A stretch of DNA of 42,673 nucleotides. It comes from Pseudoalteromonas amylolytica. Lineage in GTDB: Bacteria > Pseudomonadota > Gammaproteobacteria > Enterobacterales > Alteromonadaceae. Position 1 is the first letter of the stretch. Each line of letters starts with the position of its first letter. Shown piece after piece: positions 8,707 through 16,962 of the stretch. Under the pieces are notes generated by a model. It ran no database searches, was not told where the DNA came from, and saw only the letters and a list, made by a program, of their open reading frames with translations. A program made the position numbers and the translations under genes. The stretch spans positions 1 to 42,673 of the forward strand of contig NZ_MKJU01000003.1 of the NCBI RefSeq assembly GCF_001854605.1, written 5' to 3'.

Positions 8707-11094
8707 TTATTGATTACAAATAGTTACAAAGCCTCTAGATGGAATATCAACTGAGTAATAGACATTCATCAGTTGGCTACTTGGCGTAGTGATTTGCAAA
8801 TTATCATCCACGTATAGTTCATACTTAGCGGTTGCTGGTAAGCTGAATGCTTGGGTTGATCTACCTAAGCTATCGAGTGTAAAGCTGATTTTTTGATCAT
8901 ACTCAGATGTGATAGAGCCCATTTCAGGAACGGTTGAGTACATACGATAGCCAACCTCAATAACGTCTGGGCCGCTGTATTGAGGGCACGTAAACAGTCT
9001 CACTTCAATCGGTTGCATATTTGGCACAAATGCCTCACCAAAGTTGATGACAAACCCATCTTGAGTCACGCTAGGTGCGGTGTAAGTGCCCGACGCTAGA
9101 CGTTCATCCTCGGTTTTAATCACCAAAGCTGCGCCCTCTTCAACTTCTACTTGCACATTCAATACACCTTGTGCGTCGCTCACATATTGCTTTCCATTTA
9201 TCGTGAATCCGGCATCTGCAACTGGGTGTTTGTATGAGTTAACAACTGTTCCTCTAACATAGCCTGTGAGCATATTGACAGGATCTGATACATCCACACG
9301 TACTGTCTTAGAGCTTGAATTACCGATTGAATCGCTAAGGTGTAGATTTATAGCGTATGTACCCGCTACATCTACTACCAAACTGGTCGAATCTGACGCA
9401 TCCGTAGTGAGTTGTGCTGTTGAATCTTCGGGTTTTACCAAAGACCATTGATAGGACAAAGCATCGCCTTCTGGGTCATAACTTGCCGACGCATTGAATA
9501 GCACCTGTGCTCCGACTTCAACCTCTCTTGCTGAGTCATCTGCTAACACTATAACTGGTGGTAAGTTAGCCTGTACTTGTACTGTATGCGTTAGCGGATC
9601 TGAGTAATATTGACCATCATGAACACGTAAAGACACAATGTAGCTGCCAAGTTCCGTTGGAGTGAAATAGGCTGTGCCATCATCTCTTGTATGCAGTTGC
9701 ACTTGTGCCGCGCTTTCAATCAGCTGCCATTCATACGTCAGTGTGTCGTTGTTAGGGTCTGAGCTCTGGCTTGCGTCAAGCTCAACTGTATTACCAATGT
9801 ACGCCACATCTGGAGCTGTTAGATGTGCTGTTGGTTGCTGATTCGCATCAATGTAATAGGTCTGCGTATTAGAGGTTACTTCTGTTTGGCCATCCGATAC
9901 ACTCACTGCTACCGCGTATTCACCCGCAACATCAGGATGTAACTTCGCCACCGATTCTGTGGCCGCTTGCAATTGGGCTGCGCTTTGTTGTGGACGACTG
10001 AGTAGCTGCCATTGATAGGTCAGCGGCTCACCTTCTGGGTCGAAACAAGACTTACAAACAAGTTCAAGTGGTGCAACAGGTGCGTGAATGTCTTCACCAA
10101 GCTGTGCAACCGGTGGTAAGTTGTCAGTGGTGACTGATAATAAGTACGACGCTTGCGCAGAAGCGCCATGCGAGTCGGTAACACTCACCTCAATTTCATA
10201 ATCACCCAAAACGGCGGCCGAAAAGCTTGTTTGTGCATCAAACAATGTACTTAAATTGGCGCTCGCTCCCTCAGGTTGTGACACTACGTCCCAAGCAAAA
10301 GACAAGTTGTCAAACCTGTCGGGATCATAACTTTCACTGGCATCAAGAACGATAACTTCATTAGGTTTTAGCTGAGTCTCTAGGTCCTTAAGTACGACAA
10401 CTGGGGTCGAGTTTACGCCCAGTGCATCACTGGTAACCGTCAAGGTATCTGTGGCAATGTCACCTTGATCATTTTGGACACTCAGTTCAACAACAAATTG
10501 TCCAACCTGATCCGCAACAAAGGTCGTTTTTACCTTCTTATCTTTGAAGATTTTTGCTTGGCTATTTTCTGGTTTTTCGATAATGCGCCATTGATAACCT
10601 GTGATAACCCCATCTAGATCACGGCTTTCACTGCCATCTAGGGAAACAATCTGGCCTTTCTTTACGGTAATATCTTGGCCCGCTGATGCGACTAATTTCA
10701 TGTCATCATTAAGCACAAACTCGAAGCTGGAAGGCTTACTATATGCTTTTCCATCGCTTGCCGTTAAAGTGAGTACATACTTATCAGCAGTGTTTAATTG
10801 CACTGCAATTTCTTCTTTGTTACGCACATCTATTGCCACAGGCGTTCGCTCGGCACCTTTGGTGAGCGTCCACTCGTAGCTCAATGCATCTCCATCAGGG
10901 TCGTAGCTTTTCGAAGCATTAAAATGTACCAACTTATTTTTGGTAATCGTTGTGTCACTAGAGGTGATCACCGCAATAGGTGCTTGATTTTTAGCTGCAC
11001 TGTTTGTTTCTGCTTGCACCTCTGTGCTGCCCGAACCTCCACACGCGGAGATCAATATACACAGTGGAATGGGAAAGCTATTTTTCCATATCAT
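8707..11094 (-). CDS. Lipoprotein with six PKD-like repeats and a C-terminal beta domain
   Basis: The 795-residue product has a lipoprotein signal (LISAC then GGSGS), so it should be acylated and anchored, probably in the outer membrane. Six PKD-like Ig repeats follow at about 37-130, 134-225, 229-325, 327-417, 418-510 and 511-605, each with a segment like DASxSYDPDGDxLSYxW. The fourth has LVCKSCFDPEGE, with two cysteines in the usual D-A-S positions. A domain resembling carboxypeptidase regulatory-like (transthyretin-type) folds follows at about 608-690 (GYVRGTVVNSYKHPVADAGF), then a final beta region. No enzyme domain is visible. It could be a surface adhesin or the spacer and anchor for the secreted neighbours. 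Confidence 0.9.
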   Translation of the reverse strand: MIWKNSFPIPLCILISACGGSGSTEVQAETNSAAKNQAPIAVITSSDTTITKNKLVHFNASKSYDPDGDALSYEWTLTKGAERTPVAIDVRNKEEIAVQLNTADKYVLTLTASDGKAYSKPSSFEFVLNDDMKLVASAGQDITVKKGQIVSLDGSESRDLDGVITGYQWRIIEKPENSQAKIFKDKKVKTTFVADQVGQFVVELSVQNDQGDIATDTLTVTSDALGVNSTPVVVLKDLETQLKPNEVIVLDASESYDPDRFDNLSFAWDVVSQPEGASANLSTLFDAQTSFSAAVLGDYEIEVSVTDSHGASAQASYLLSVTTDNLPPVAQLGEDIHAPVAPLELVCKSCFDPEGEPLTYQWQLLSRPQQSAAQLQAATESVAKLHPDVAGEYAVAVSVSDGQTEVTSNTQTYYIDANQQPTAHLTAPDVAYIGNTVELDASQSSDPNNDTLTYEWQLIESAAQVQLHTRDDGTAYFTPTELGSYIVSLRVHDGQYYSDPLTHTVQVQANLPPVIVLADDSAREVEVGAQVLFNASASYDPEGDALSYQWSLVKPEDSTAQLTTDASDSTSLVVDVAGTYAINLHLSDSIGNSSSKTVRVDVSDPVNMLTGYVRGTVVNSYKHPVADAGFTINGKQYVSDAQGVLNVQVEVEEGAALVIKTEDERLASGTYTAPSVTQDGFVINFGEAFVPNMQPIEVRLFTCPQYSGPDVIEVGYRMYSTVPEMGSITSEYDQKISFTLDSLGRSTQAFSLPATAKYELYVDDNLQITTPSSQLMNVYYSVDIPSRGFVTICNQ

Positions 11095-11119
11095 TTCAGT
11101 ATTCCTTTTTAACTTTCAA

Positions 11120-11662
11120 TTAATTGTACGCTGCTTGCCTGATAGCTTCGGTTAGCGCCATAGCTTGCTTCCCCAACACTCGAGCATTTTCAGCTATTTG
11201 ATTTTGTTCATATAAAATATCGTCATCTAAACTCTGCGAGGCTGAACCCGTTGCAACGAAATCTTTGTTTCGTTTTTCCACTCGACTTGCAAGCTCGGCT
11301 AAGCGCTCTTTCTGCACTCGTGTCGCTTCACGATATGCATTCACTTGATCTTTAAGGTGCGGAAAAGAAGTGATAACAAACTTGTAGTATTCTTCTTCTT
11401 TATCTGGGTCTACCTTAGCGGCCTGTTCGATGACGTCTGACGTTTCACGGTGACGCTTTGCCCGCTCTAAGATCTCTCCCACACTTTTTTTGGCTGCCAC
11501 AACACTTTGCTGCTCAACCTCGGGGTCTTTATGTTCTTTTTCCATTTCTACTTTTGGCTTTTTAGTCTGAGGCTGTACTTCATCTTTTGGGACGTACACA
11601 CTCCAACCCAAATAACCAATAACAACAGTGCAGATGACTGCAATTACAATCTTTGCCTTCAT
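11120..11662 (-). CDS. Membrane-anchored coiled-coil protein
   Basis: Function unknown. The 180-residue product has one N-terminal hydrophobic segment (residues 4-23, IVIAVICTVVIGYLGWSVYV) without a clear cleavage site, so it is probably anchored in the inner membrane with a periplasmic tail. A charged linker rich in Lys and Glu (27-55) leads to long amphipathic helices (60-175) likely to form coiled coils. There are no cysteines in the exported part, unlike the other operon products. It lies between the large secreted proteins and the PKD lipoprotein and may be an assembly or anchoring factor. Confidence 0.85.
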   Translation of the reverse strand: MKAKIVIAVICTVVIGYLGWSVYVPKDEVQPQTKKPKVEMEKEHKDPEVEQQSVVAAKKSVGEILERAKRHRETSDVIEQAAKVDPDKEEEYYKFVITSFPHLKDQVNAYREATRVQKERLAELASRVEKRNKDFVATGSASQSLDDDILYEQNQIAENARVLGKQAMALTEAIRQAAYN

Positions 11663-11696
11663 AAAAAAATCCTAACCTAATATTTGAGAACGATAT

Positions 11697-11714
11697 GAGG
11701 GGGCAAGCCCCCTC
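11697..11714. other. GC-rich intergenic hairpin in the accessory operon
   Basis: A perfect 8-bp stem, GAGGGGGC-AA-GCCCCCTC, stands out in AT-rich surroundings just after the 649-codon gene. No T-tract follows it on the minus strand. It is a candidate partial terminator or 3' stabiliser that would set the ratio of the first three products to the rest. Confidence 0.65.
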
Positions 11715-11726
11715 CGAAATCATGGC

Positions 11727-13676
11727 TTAGTTACATTGACTTGAGTCAATACACACTTTAGCTTTGATAGAAGCACTGCCTTGATATACGTTGAATGAGT
11801 CTTTCTCGTATCGTTTCCAGATTTTTCCGTACTCATGTGAAACAGAAGACGTCGTACCTTGCGCTTTAGAACCACCGATCTTATCTAGGGCGCGAAGAAC
11901 AACATTAGCGAATTGACAGTACATGTTCGCAGGACATACTTTCATCAAGCCGTCACCAAGTGTTGCACCGACATCGCTTTGACCTGGGTCTGTTACTTCA
12001 GGGTCTTTAACAATCAAGTCATAAGACTCTGCATATACAGCCAAGAACATTTGCCACATATCGTTGTACATCTGTGTTTCAAACTTCTCAGCCAGTCTTC
12101 TTGCTTCTTCAGGATCATTTGACTCTGGTACTAGGCTCAAATTACATTCCATCCCCAGCTCATCACGTGCTGTGGTACGAATATGATCCCAGCTCTTGGT
12201 TTTGGTTTTGAACCAGCTCCAGCTCTTAGACTTACCAGCATTTCTCCAGTACGAGTTCATGCGATCTACGTCAATTGAACACTCACCTTTAAGCTTGCCC
12301 GGATAAGCGTAGTAACTATATGAAAGTGCGATGTTTGTTGAGAATACAGGGCTGTTAAGAACCGGCTTGTATTCATCACGAGTTACTTTCCAAGAAGCCG
12401 TTTCGCCCTCGTGAGTCGCGCTATAATTACGAACAACGTTCGCCTCATAATCACCACAACGAGCATCTTTTGTAACGTGGAAATCAACACCACCAGAACC
12501 TAGAGAGTCCCATGTTGTCGCGTCAAAGTGGATTTGGTCGCCCACTGTTTCACGTTCAAACGGCATGGTTTTATCACCGATATTGCCGAAGTTAATGATG
12601 GTATTTGCAGGATAAGTCCAAACATTTTTGCGGAAGATAGGTTGATTATCGTCAGTCGTGATATTTGGGTTATCTCTGGTCACACCTGAGTTCAAACGAA
12701 TATCAAAGACGTTAAGCTGCTGCACTGAATAATCGGTTTTACCTGCACTGGCAAGCGCATTAGACAAGATAGCTGCTTCATCGCCCCACAGGTTATATCC
12801 TGCAGAAGCAATACCAGCAATTAGACTCCCTGCCTCTTTGACCGATCTATATTCAACTTCATAGGCATTGTTTACGATTAACAGTTGAGACTGATATACG
12901 CGCATCAAGAAATCTAGTTGATTATCAATACGAGTTAGCTTGTCCTCAAATGCATCGTACTCACCTTTAGTAGCGTAGTACTCGTCACGGATTGCAGCTT
13001 TACGTGCTTCAACTTCCGTAACCTCTGCTCTTGCTGCTTCTATCAGTGGCGTATATCGATTTGCAACCCCCATGATACACTCGTACATTTTGGAGAAGTC
13101 GCCGCCTGAGTTCACGATACATTGGTTGTTCGCTGCAGATTGCTCATCTTTAAGCGAGTCCAATTTTTTACGAGCAAGCTCTAAATCAAGAACAATACCG
13201 GTCCACACACTATCTAGTTGATTGAATCTTTCGATCAACCCGCCGTTCGCAATCGCAAGATTATTAATCTCTTCATACTTAGCGACAATATCGTTTGTCG
13301 ACTTAGTATTACGCGCTGGAATACCGACAGTTAGCTGAAAGTAGTTACTAACATAATCGTCATTGTCAATCGCCTCTTGAATCTGCTGAGGTGTACTTGG
13401 TAGTCTGTATGCCTGCTCTTTCATCGCAACGTATGAAGAACAGTTTGGACCGCCGCCTGTATCAAAATAAGTACCAATCATGTCCTTGTCATTTGCAGGG
13501 AACACGTGGAGCGTTTTTGGATTTTCATGGTCCGGTACTACATTGCCAATCCCAGCCGGTGTTGCAATACCCAACTTACTCAGTGGATTGCCTGATGTGT
13601 TATCAGGTAGAGCGTGTGCAGTGGCACTGTGTACCAAAGCAGCAGCAACAGAAGCTGCTATGAGTTTTCCGTACAT
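11727..13676 (-). CDS. Large secreted protein with helical N-terminal half
   Basis: Function unknown. The 649-residue product has a signal peptide MYGKLIAASVAAALVHSATAHA. Residues about 100-290 are heptad-like and helical (for example ARKKLDSLKDEQSAA, ARAEVTEVEARKAAIRDEYYATKGEYDAFEDKL), suggesting long coiled coils. Residues about 320-500 look beta-rich with aromatic segments such as KSKSWSWFKTKTKSW. The C-terminal part is helical with CPANMYC and ends CIDSSQCN. At least ten cysteines in the mature part suggest disulfides. Long helices plus a beta region resemble, in architecture only, some helical pore-forming toxins; no sequence match is claimed. AAAGGAAA precedes the ATG. Confidence 0.85.
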   Translation of the reverse strand: MYGKLIAASVAAALVHSATAHALPDNTSGNPLSKLGIATPAGIGNVVPDHENPKTLHVFPANDKDMIGTYFDTGGGPNCSSYVAMKEQAYRLPSTPQQIQEAIDNDDYVSNYFQLTVGIPARNTKSTNDIVAKYEEINNLAIANGGLIERFNQLDSVWTGIVLDLELARKKLDSLKDEQSAANNQCIVNSGGDFSKMYECIMGVANRYTPLIEAARAEVTEVEARKAAIRDEYYATKGEYDAFEDKLTRIDNQLDFLMRVYQSQLLIVNNAYEVEYRSVKEAGSLIAGIASAGYNLWGDEAAILSNALASAGKTDYSVQQLNVFDIRLNSGVTRDNPNITTDDNQPIFRKNVWTYPANTIINFGNIGDKTMPFERETVGDQIHFDATTWDSLGSGGVDFHVTKDARCGDYEANVVRNYSATHEGETASWKVTRDEYKPVLNSPVFSTNIALSYSYYAYPGKLKGECSIDVDRMNSYWRNAGKSKSWSWFKTKTKSWDHIRTTARDELGMECNLSLVPESNDPEEARRLAEKFETQMYNDMWQMFLAVYAESYDLIVKDPEVTDPGQSDVGATLGDGLMKVCPANMYCQFANVVLRALDKIGGSKAQGTTSSVSHEYGKIWKRYEKDSFNVYQGSASIKAKVCIDSSQCN

Positions 13677-13740
13677 AGTTATATTTCCTTTACGGTGTTA
13701 ATAGATCCTTTACGGGTCAGATTTATAAGCTATAAAAGCC

Positions 13741-14658
13741 TTATAGCCTCGTTCTTAACTTACTGACTGCGTTTTGTAGGATCGTACGATCCCTGCCTAC
13801 GTATTTACTGGCAAGCCACGCTGTCTGTGAGTTTAAGAAGTTGTACAACTGAGAAATATTGCTTTCATTTACATAAAGCGCAGAAGACAAAGAACTTCTC
13901 AAGTTAGCAAGTTGAGCCGTACACAAGCTTGAATAGCTGCCTGTGCCACAGTTACTTTCTAAATAAGTCTTGGTGCTGCTTAGGTCGCTCAGTACATCTT
14001 GTAGCTCTGCTGCCAAGATTTCGTCTTCAACATCAAACTGCATGAATTCTAATGAAGCAATGGTGTTGTTGATGGCAGTAAGTAAGTTTGTGTGGCCTGT
14101 TGATGGCACTGCCTGTGCAAACATGCCTTCCAAATGCACGTTGAAAGACACTAAGTGCGTAGCAACTTGGTTAAAGTAACGAGGCTCTGGATAAGTAACC
14201 AGTTGCTGTACTTCTAATAAACAGCCTGGCTTTATTGCCTGAAAGCCAGTTGCGCCCGATAGCTCGGAGAAGTTTAATACAGAAGCGTTGTTGCCATGAG
14301 TCAGCTCAACTGAACTTGGCTCATATGTACGAGAACCTGCAATACGGTTTGAAACCGACGAACCATCTGCGTTTGACAGCGTGAAGCGCACCGATAGTGG
14401 ACGTATTGATTCACATGCAAACGTATAGTTAAGCATTGTTTTAAACAGGCCATTATTAATCAGGCTTCCGCTTGCATATGTATTGTTTTTCTGCGCGTAT
14501 ACGTTCATACCTGAAAATTGGCAAGGTGGCACAAAGCGCTCGCCTTGTGATGTCATACGCGATTGACATTGCTCTTCGGCCTCAAAAACCTTGACCGGAA
14601 AGGCATAAGCCGACGCCGCACTTGTCAAAGACAAGGTCGCTATTAATAAAGCTTTCAT
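13741..14658 (-). CDS. Secreted two-domain protein (beta plus helical)
   Basis: Function unknown. The 305-residue product has a signal peptide MKALLIATLSLTSAASAYA. Residues 20-180 look beta-rich with Cys31, Cys46, Cys82 and Cys146. The stretch from Cys146 to residue 177 (CLLEVQQL, then VATHLVSFNVHLE) resembles the end of the small paralogues (CQELTVRI, then VTDLQFNVQVIE), so this domain may be a distant member of the same fold. Residues 185-305 are helical, with a Cys237/Cys246 loop. It lies 22 bp after the 607-residue gene with AGGATA before the ATG. Confidence 0.85.
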   Translation of the reverse strand: MKALLIATLSLTSAASAYAFPVKVFEAEEQCQSRMTSQGERFVPPCQFSGMNVYAQKNNTYASGSLINNGLFKTMLNYTFACESIRPLSVRFTLSNADGSSVSNRIAGSRTYEPSSVELTHGNNASVLNFSELSGATGFQAIKPGCLLEVQQLVTYPEPRYFNQVATHLVSFNVHLEGMFAQAVPSTGHTNLLTAINNTIASLEFMQFDVEDEILAAELQDVLSDLSSTKTYLESNCGTGSYSSLCTAQLANLRSSLSSALYVNESNISQLYNFLNSQTAWLASKYVGRDRTILQNAVSKLRTRL

Positions 14659-14680
14659 TATGTATATCCTTTAATAGAAC

Positions 14681-16504
14681 TTATATTTGCTCGAGGGTTG
14701 CAGTTAACACCTGACGGCTTACGATTCCTTGCCCATCAGTAATTTTAACTACCATGTTGATTTGCTGATTATTCTCAGAACATCCATGAAATGCCGACTG
14801 CCTGATTTTTAACTGCAAGTTATTCAACGGGGAATTGATCCCTACAGCGTTAGGCAGTAGTGAATTTGTCGACGTACTGAGTCCATCTATTGAAGGAAAC
14901 AGCTCGGACAAATTGGATGACATTCTTGGGAGCCAGAACATTCCGTTATAATCAAAATATTCCACCTCAATTAGTAGCTCATCACTGTTCATTTCTGGTA
15001 AGTCAAACAACTGCCAATTGATGGTAAGAATGCGGTCTTCGTCAAACTGTCTAACGTTCGCAATCGCCTGACTTCTCATTGCTAACGTTTCAAGTTTTAA
15101 GATGATTTCCTCTATCTGCAGCATGAGTTCCTCTGAATAGTCGAGGTTAAGCATAATATCGAGGAGCCTGTTAGCTTCAATTGCTAACTCAAAACTTTCG
15201 TTTTGTATTCGAGTCATCTCAGGGCTAATTTTGTTAAACTCTTTACACAGCAGGATAGGTTTACCAGCAAGTGTTTCTAGCGTTACAAGGCCTTGATTAT
15301 TAGTTACATCAGCCATTTGCGACAAGTTAGCAAGGGTTTGTTGTCCCGATGAGTTCTTAGCAAGATAAGCAACATTAATTGCCGTGGCCAAGCGCTCAAG
15401 ATTGACGTCAGTTCGTTCAGCACGATAGTCAGATAATTTATTGCTGACAAAGCCCGCTAAATCAGGGAATCTGAGTTGCTGTGGAGGCACTAACTGGTAG
15501 TCTCCATCGTATACATAGCTCAGTGCTGAAGCCTCATTTGCCAACGCCACCAATGATTGCTCAAAGTAAGACAGACGATGATCGAAGTTCGGATAAAAAG
15601 GCGTCCCTTGCGGTGCTGTAATTTCATTGAAACATACACCTTGAGCACACCGCGCTACTGCAGTATTAATATATTCATCAAGTACTGCAGACTTATTAAT
15701 CATGATGTCTTGTAAGTCAGTTGGTAAATTTTGAACCAGTGACACGTAGGTGGTCATACGGCGGTTTAAATGTCTGACTCGACTGTTAGCGATGGTTTCC
15801 AAGCTGTATCGTTTTAACAGCTCCCACAATCGTACTTGTGATGATAAGTTATTGCTAAGTTCGTCTTTTAAGTCTTGTTTTTCGGCCGCATTGAAGTGAG
15901 AAAACTGATCTATATCAGACATCATTTGCGCAAATGTTTCATTGAGCCTATCTTCAAGTTCAACACCTAACGAGTAGCGTCGATAAACAGCTGCATATCT
16001 GAGTGCCGTTGACTCTCGTTCAAGTCGGCCTAACAGGTCGAGCCTGAAGTTTTGTTTGCGCAGCTCGTCGCTCGCTGGCGTGAAACCAAAATTTCCAGGA
16101 CTGTTAATATAATCTTGATACAACTCGTAATGTAGCGACGCCTGAAACACATTCAACTGTGTATGTAACGGCGTGTAAGACAGTAAATCAGTTACGTGGA
16201 ACCACGTCTGACCACCTTCTTGTTGATAACCCTGTGCGGTTTGGCGCATATCTGCAACCACACCACATGGTAAAGAGAGTTCCTTGAAACAAGCAGGTTG
16301 TGTTGTAGGAGTGGCTGCTGCACATACATCACTACAACTACTCAGATTGTATTCTGAGTAACAGATCTGTGGTTGAAAGTGTCTGACCTGAAATTTGGTA
16401 GGGCAATTACCACTAGAGGCCAAAGCTGAGGCTGTACCACATGTGTTTACCAGTAAAAAGGCAACACAAAGCCCAGCATGCTTATTCGAAATAGCACGTA
16501 TCAT
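14681..16504 (-). CDS. Large secreted protein, first gene of the accessory operon
   Basis: Function unknown. The 607-residue product has a signal peptide of about 30 residues ending ASALAS. A cysteine-rich segment follows (Cys34, 48, 57, 61, 72, 80), then a long region rich in helices (about 120-480, for example SEELMLQIEEIILKLETLAMRS), and a C-terminal beta-like region ending KITDGQGIVSRQVLTATLEQI. No catalytic motif or known domain was recognised. AAAGGAATT stands before the ATG. A candidate sigma-70 promoter lies 75 bp upstream, making this the first gene of the twelve-gene array. Confidence 0.86.
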   Translation of the reverse strand: MIRAISNKHAGLCVAFLLVNTCGTASALASSGNCPTKFQVRHFQPQICYSEYNLSSCSDVCAAATPTTQPACFKELSLPCGVVADMRQTAQGYQQEGGQTWFHVTDLLSYTPLHTQLNVFQASLHYELYQDYINSPGNFGFTPASDELRKQNFRLDLLGRLERESTALRYAAVYRRYSLGVELEDRLNETFAQMMSDIDQFSHFNAAEKQDLKDELSNNLSSQVRLWELLKRYSLETIANSRVRHLNRRMTTYVSLVQNLPTDLQDIMINKSAVLDEYINTAVARCAQGVCFNEITAPQGTPFYPNFDHRLSYFEQSLVALANEASALSYVYDGDYQLVPPQQLRFPDLAGFVSNKLSDYRAERTDVNLERLATAINVAYLAKNSSGQQTLANLSQMADVTNNQGLVTLETLAGKPILLCKEFNKISPEMTRIQNESFELAIEANRLLDIMLNLDYSEELMLQIEEIILKLETLAMRSQAIANVRQFDEDRILTINWQLFDLPEMNSDELLIEVEYFDYNGMFWLPRMSSNLSELFPSIDGLSTSTNSLLPNAVGINSPLNNLQLKIRQSAFHGCSENNQQINMVVKITDGQGIVSRQVLTATLEQI

Positions 16505-16531
16505 TTTAAATTCCTTTTATCGGTTTAAACC

Positions 16532-16636
16532 CACTTGTACTTCCTATTTCTCAAGAGGGTTGTCTAAATTATGTACCCATATTAGAGCGTAATGTTAATG
16601 AGATCAATGAGTTTTTAAAAAAAATAGGTACAAGTG
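16532..16636. repeat. Imperfect inverted repeat flanking the accessory operon promoter
   Basis: CACTTGTACTTCCTATTT (16532-16549) is mirrored by AAATAGGTACAAGTG (16622-16636). The two arms match throughout except for three extra bases in the first. The arms face each other across 72 bp that contain the candidate promoter. They could be paired operator sites, recombination sites, or ends of a small relic element. Confidence 0.55.
16579..16607 (-). promoter_or_regulatory. Candidate sigma-70 promoter of the accessory operon
   Basis: On the minus strand TTGATC (16602-16607) and TAATAT (16579-16584) are separated by 17 bp, about 75 bp upstream of the 607-codon gene. Each box matches four of six consensus positions. 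It lies between the arms of the inverted repeat described above, which suggests regulation. Confidence 0.5.
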
Positions 16637-16676
16637 AATAAGTTATTATAAAAGCTTTTTTATCATGGAGTTACGT

Positions 16677-16739
16677 ATGAAAACATGCATTTTTGGAGCG
16701 CTAGGTTGCGTATTACTTGGGGTAAAAGATTCTGCTTAA
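16677..16739 (+). pseudogene. 20-codon reading frame resembling a signal-peptide remnant
   Basis: GGAG (16667-16670) is followed after 6 nt by ATG and a 20-codon frame, MKTCIFGALGCVLLGVKDSA. It looks like the start of an exported protein cut short. It points away from the accessory operon. It may be a gene relic, a real microprotein, or chance. Confidence 0.25.
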
Positions 16740-16911
16740 AGAAATAAATATCAAAAATTTATAGTAGCTTCTTACGCTAATTTAGAAATATAGAGCAGTT
16801 TTAGAACAATAGACGAGAAAATTTGTGACACGAGTGAGTAAATGCTCTGAATTTTGACTTACTCTATAAATTTTCCTTCGGTTGAAACCCGTTAGGTAAA
16901 ATTTAAATACA

Positions 16912-16939
16912 AAAAAGCCGCCTAAACAGGCGGCTTTTT
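16912..16939 (-). terminator. Terminator of the rpoBC operon
   Basis: A perfect 12-bp stem, AAAAAGCCGCCT-AAAC-AGGCGGCTTTTT, begins 24 bp past the rpoC stop codon. Transcribed leftwards it ends in a T-run, and because it is symmetrical it could also act from the other side. It separates rpoC from the accessory operon. Confidence 0.92.
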
Positions 16940-16962
16940 CAATCATGTTACTTGATGAAACC

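Larger units (their letters stand above)
16505..16962. other. Intergenic region between rpoC and the accessory operon
   Basis: This 458-bp AT-rich stretch contains, from left to right, an imperfect inverted repeat flanking a candidate promoter (16532-16636), a 20-codon plus-strand reading frame with a ribosome site (16677-16739), and the rpoC terminator (16912-16939). I see nothing definable in about 16740-16910. The minus-strand open frame at 16782-16976 crosses the rpoC terminator and is not credible. Confidence 0.6.

Noticed and set aside
4711..16504. Prophage, integrative element or transposon origin of the accessory operon
   Set aside because: No integrase, transposase, phage gene, tRNA target site or flanking direct repeat was seen; the inverted repeat at one end has no partner at the other that I could find.
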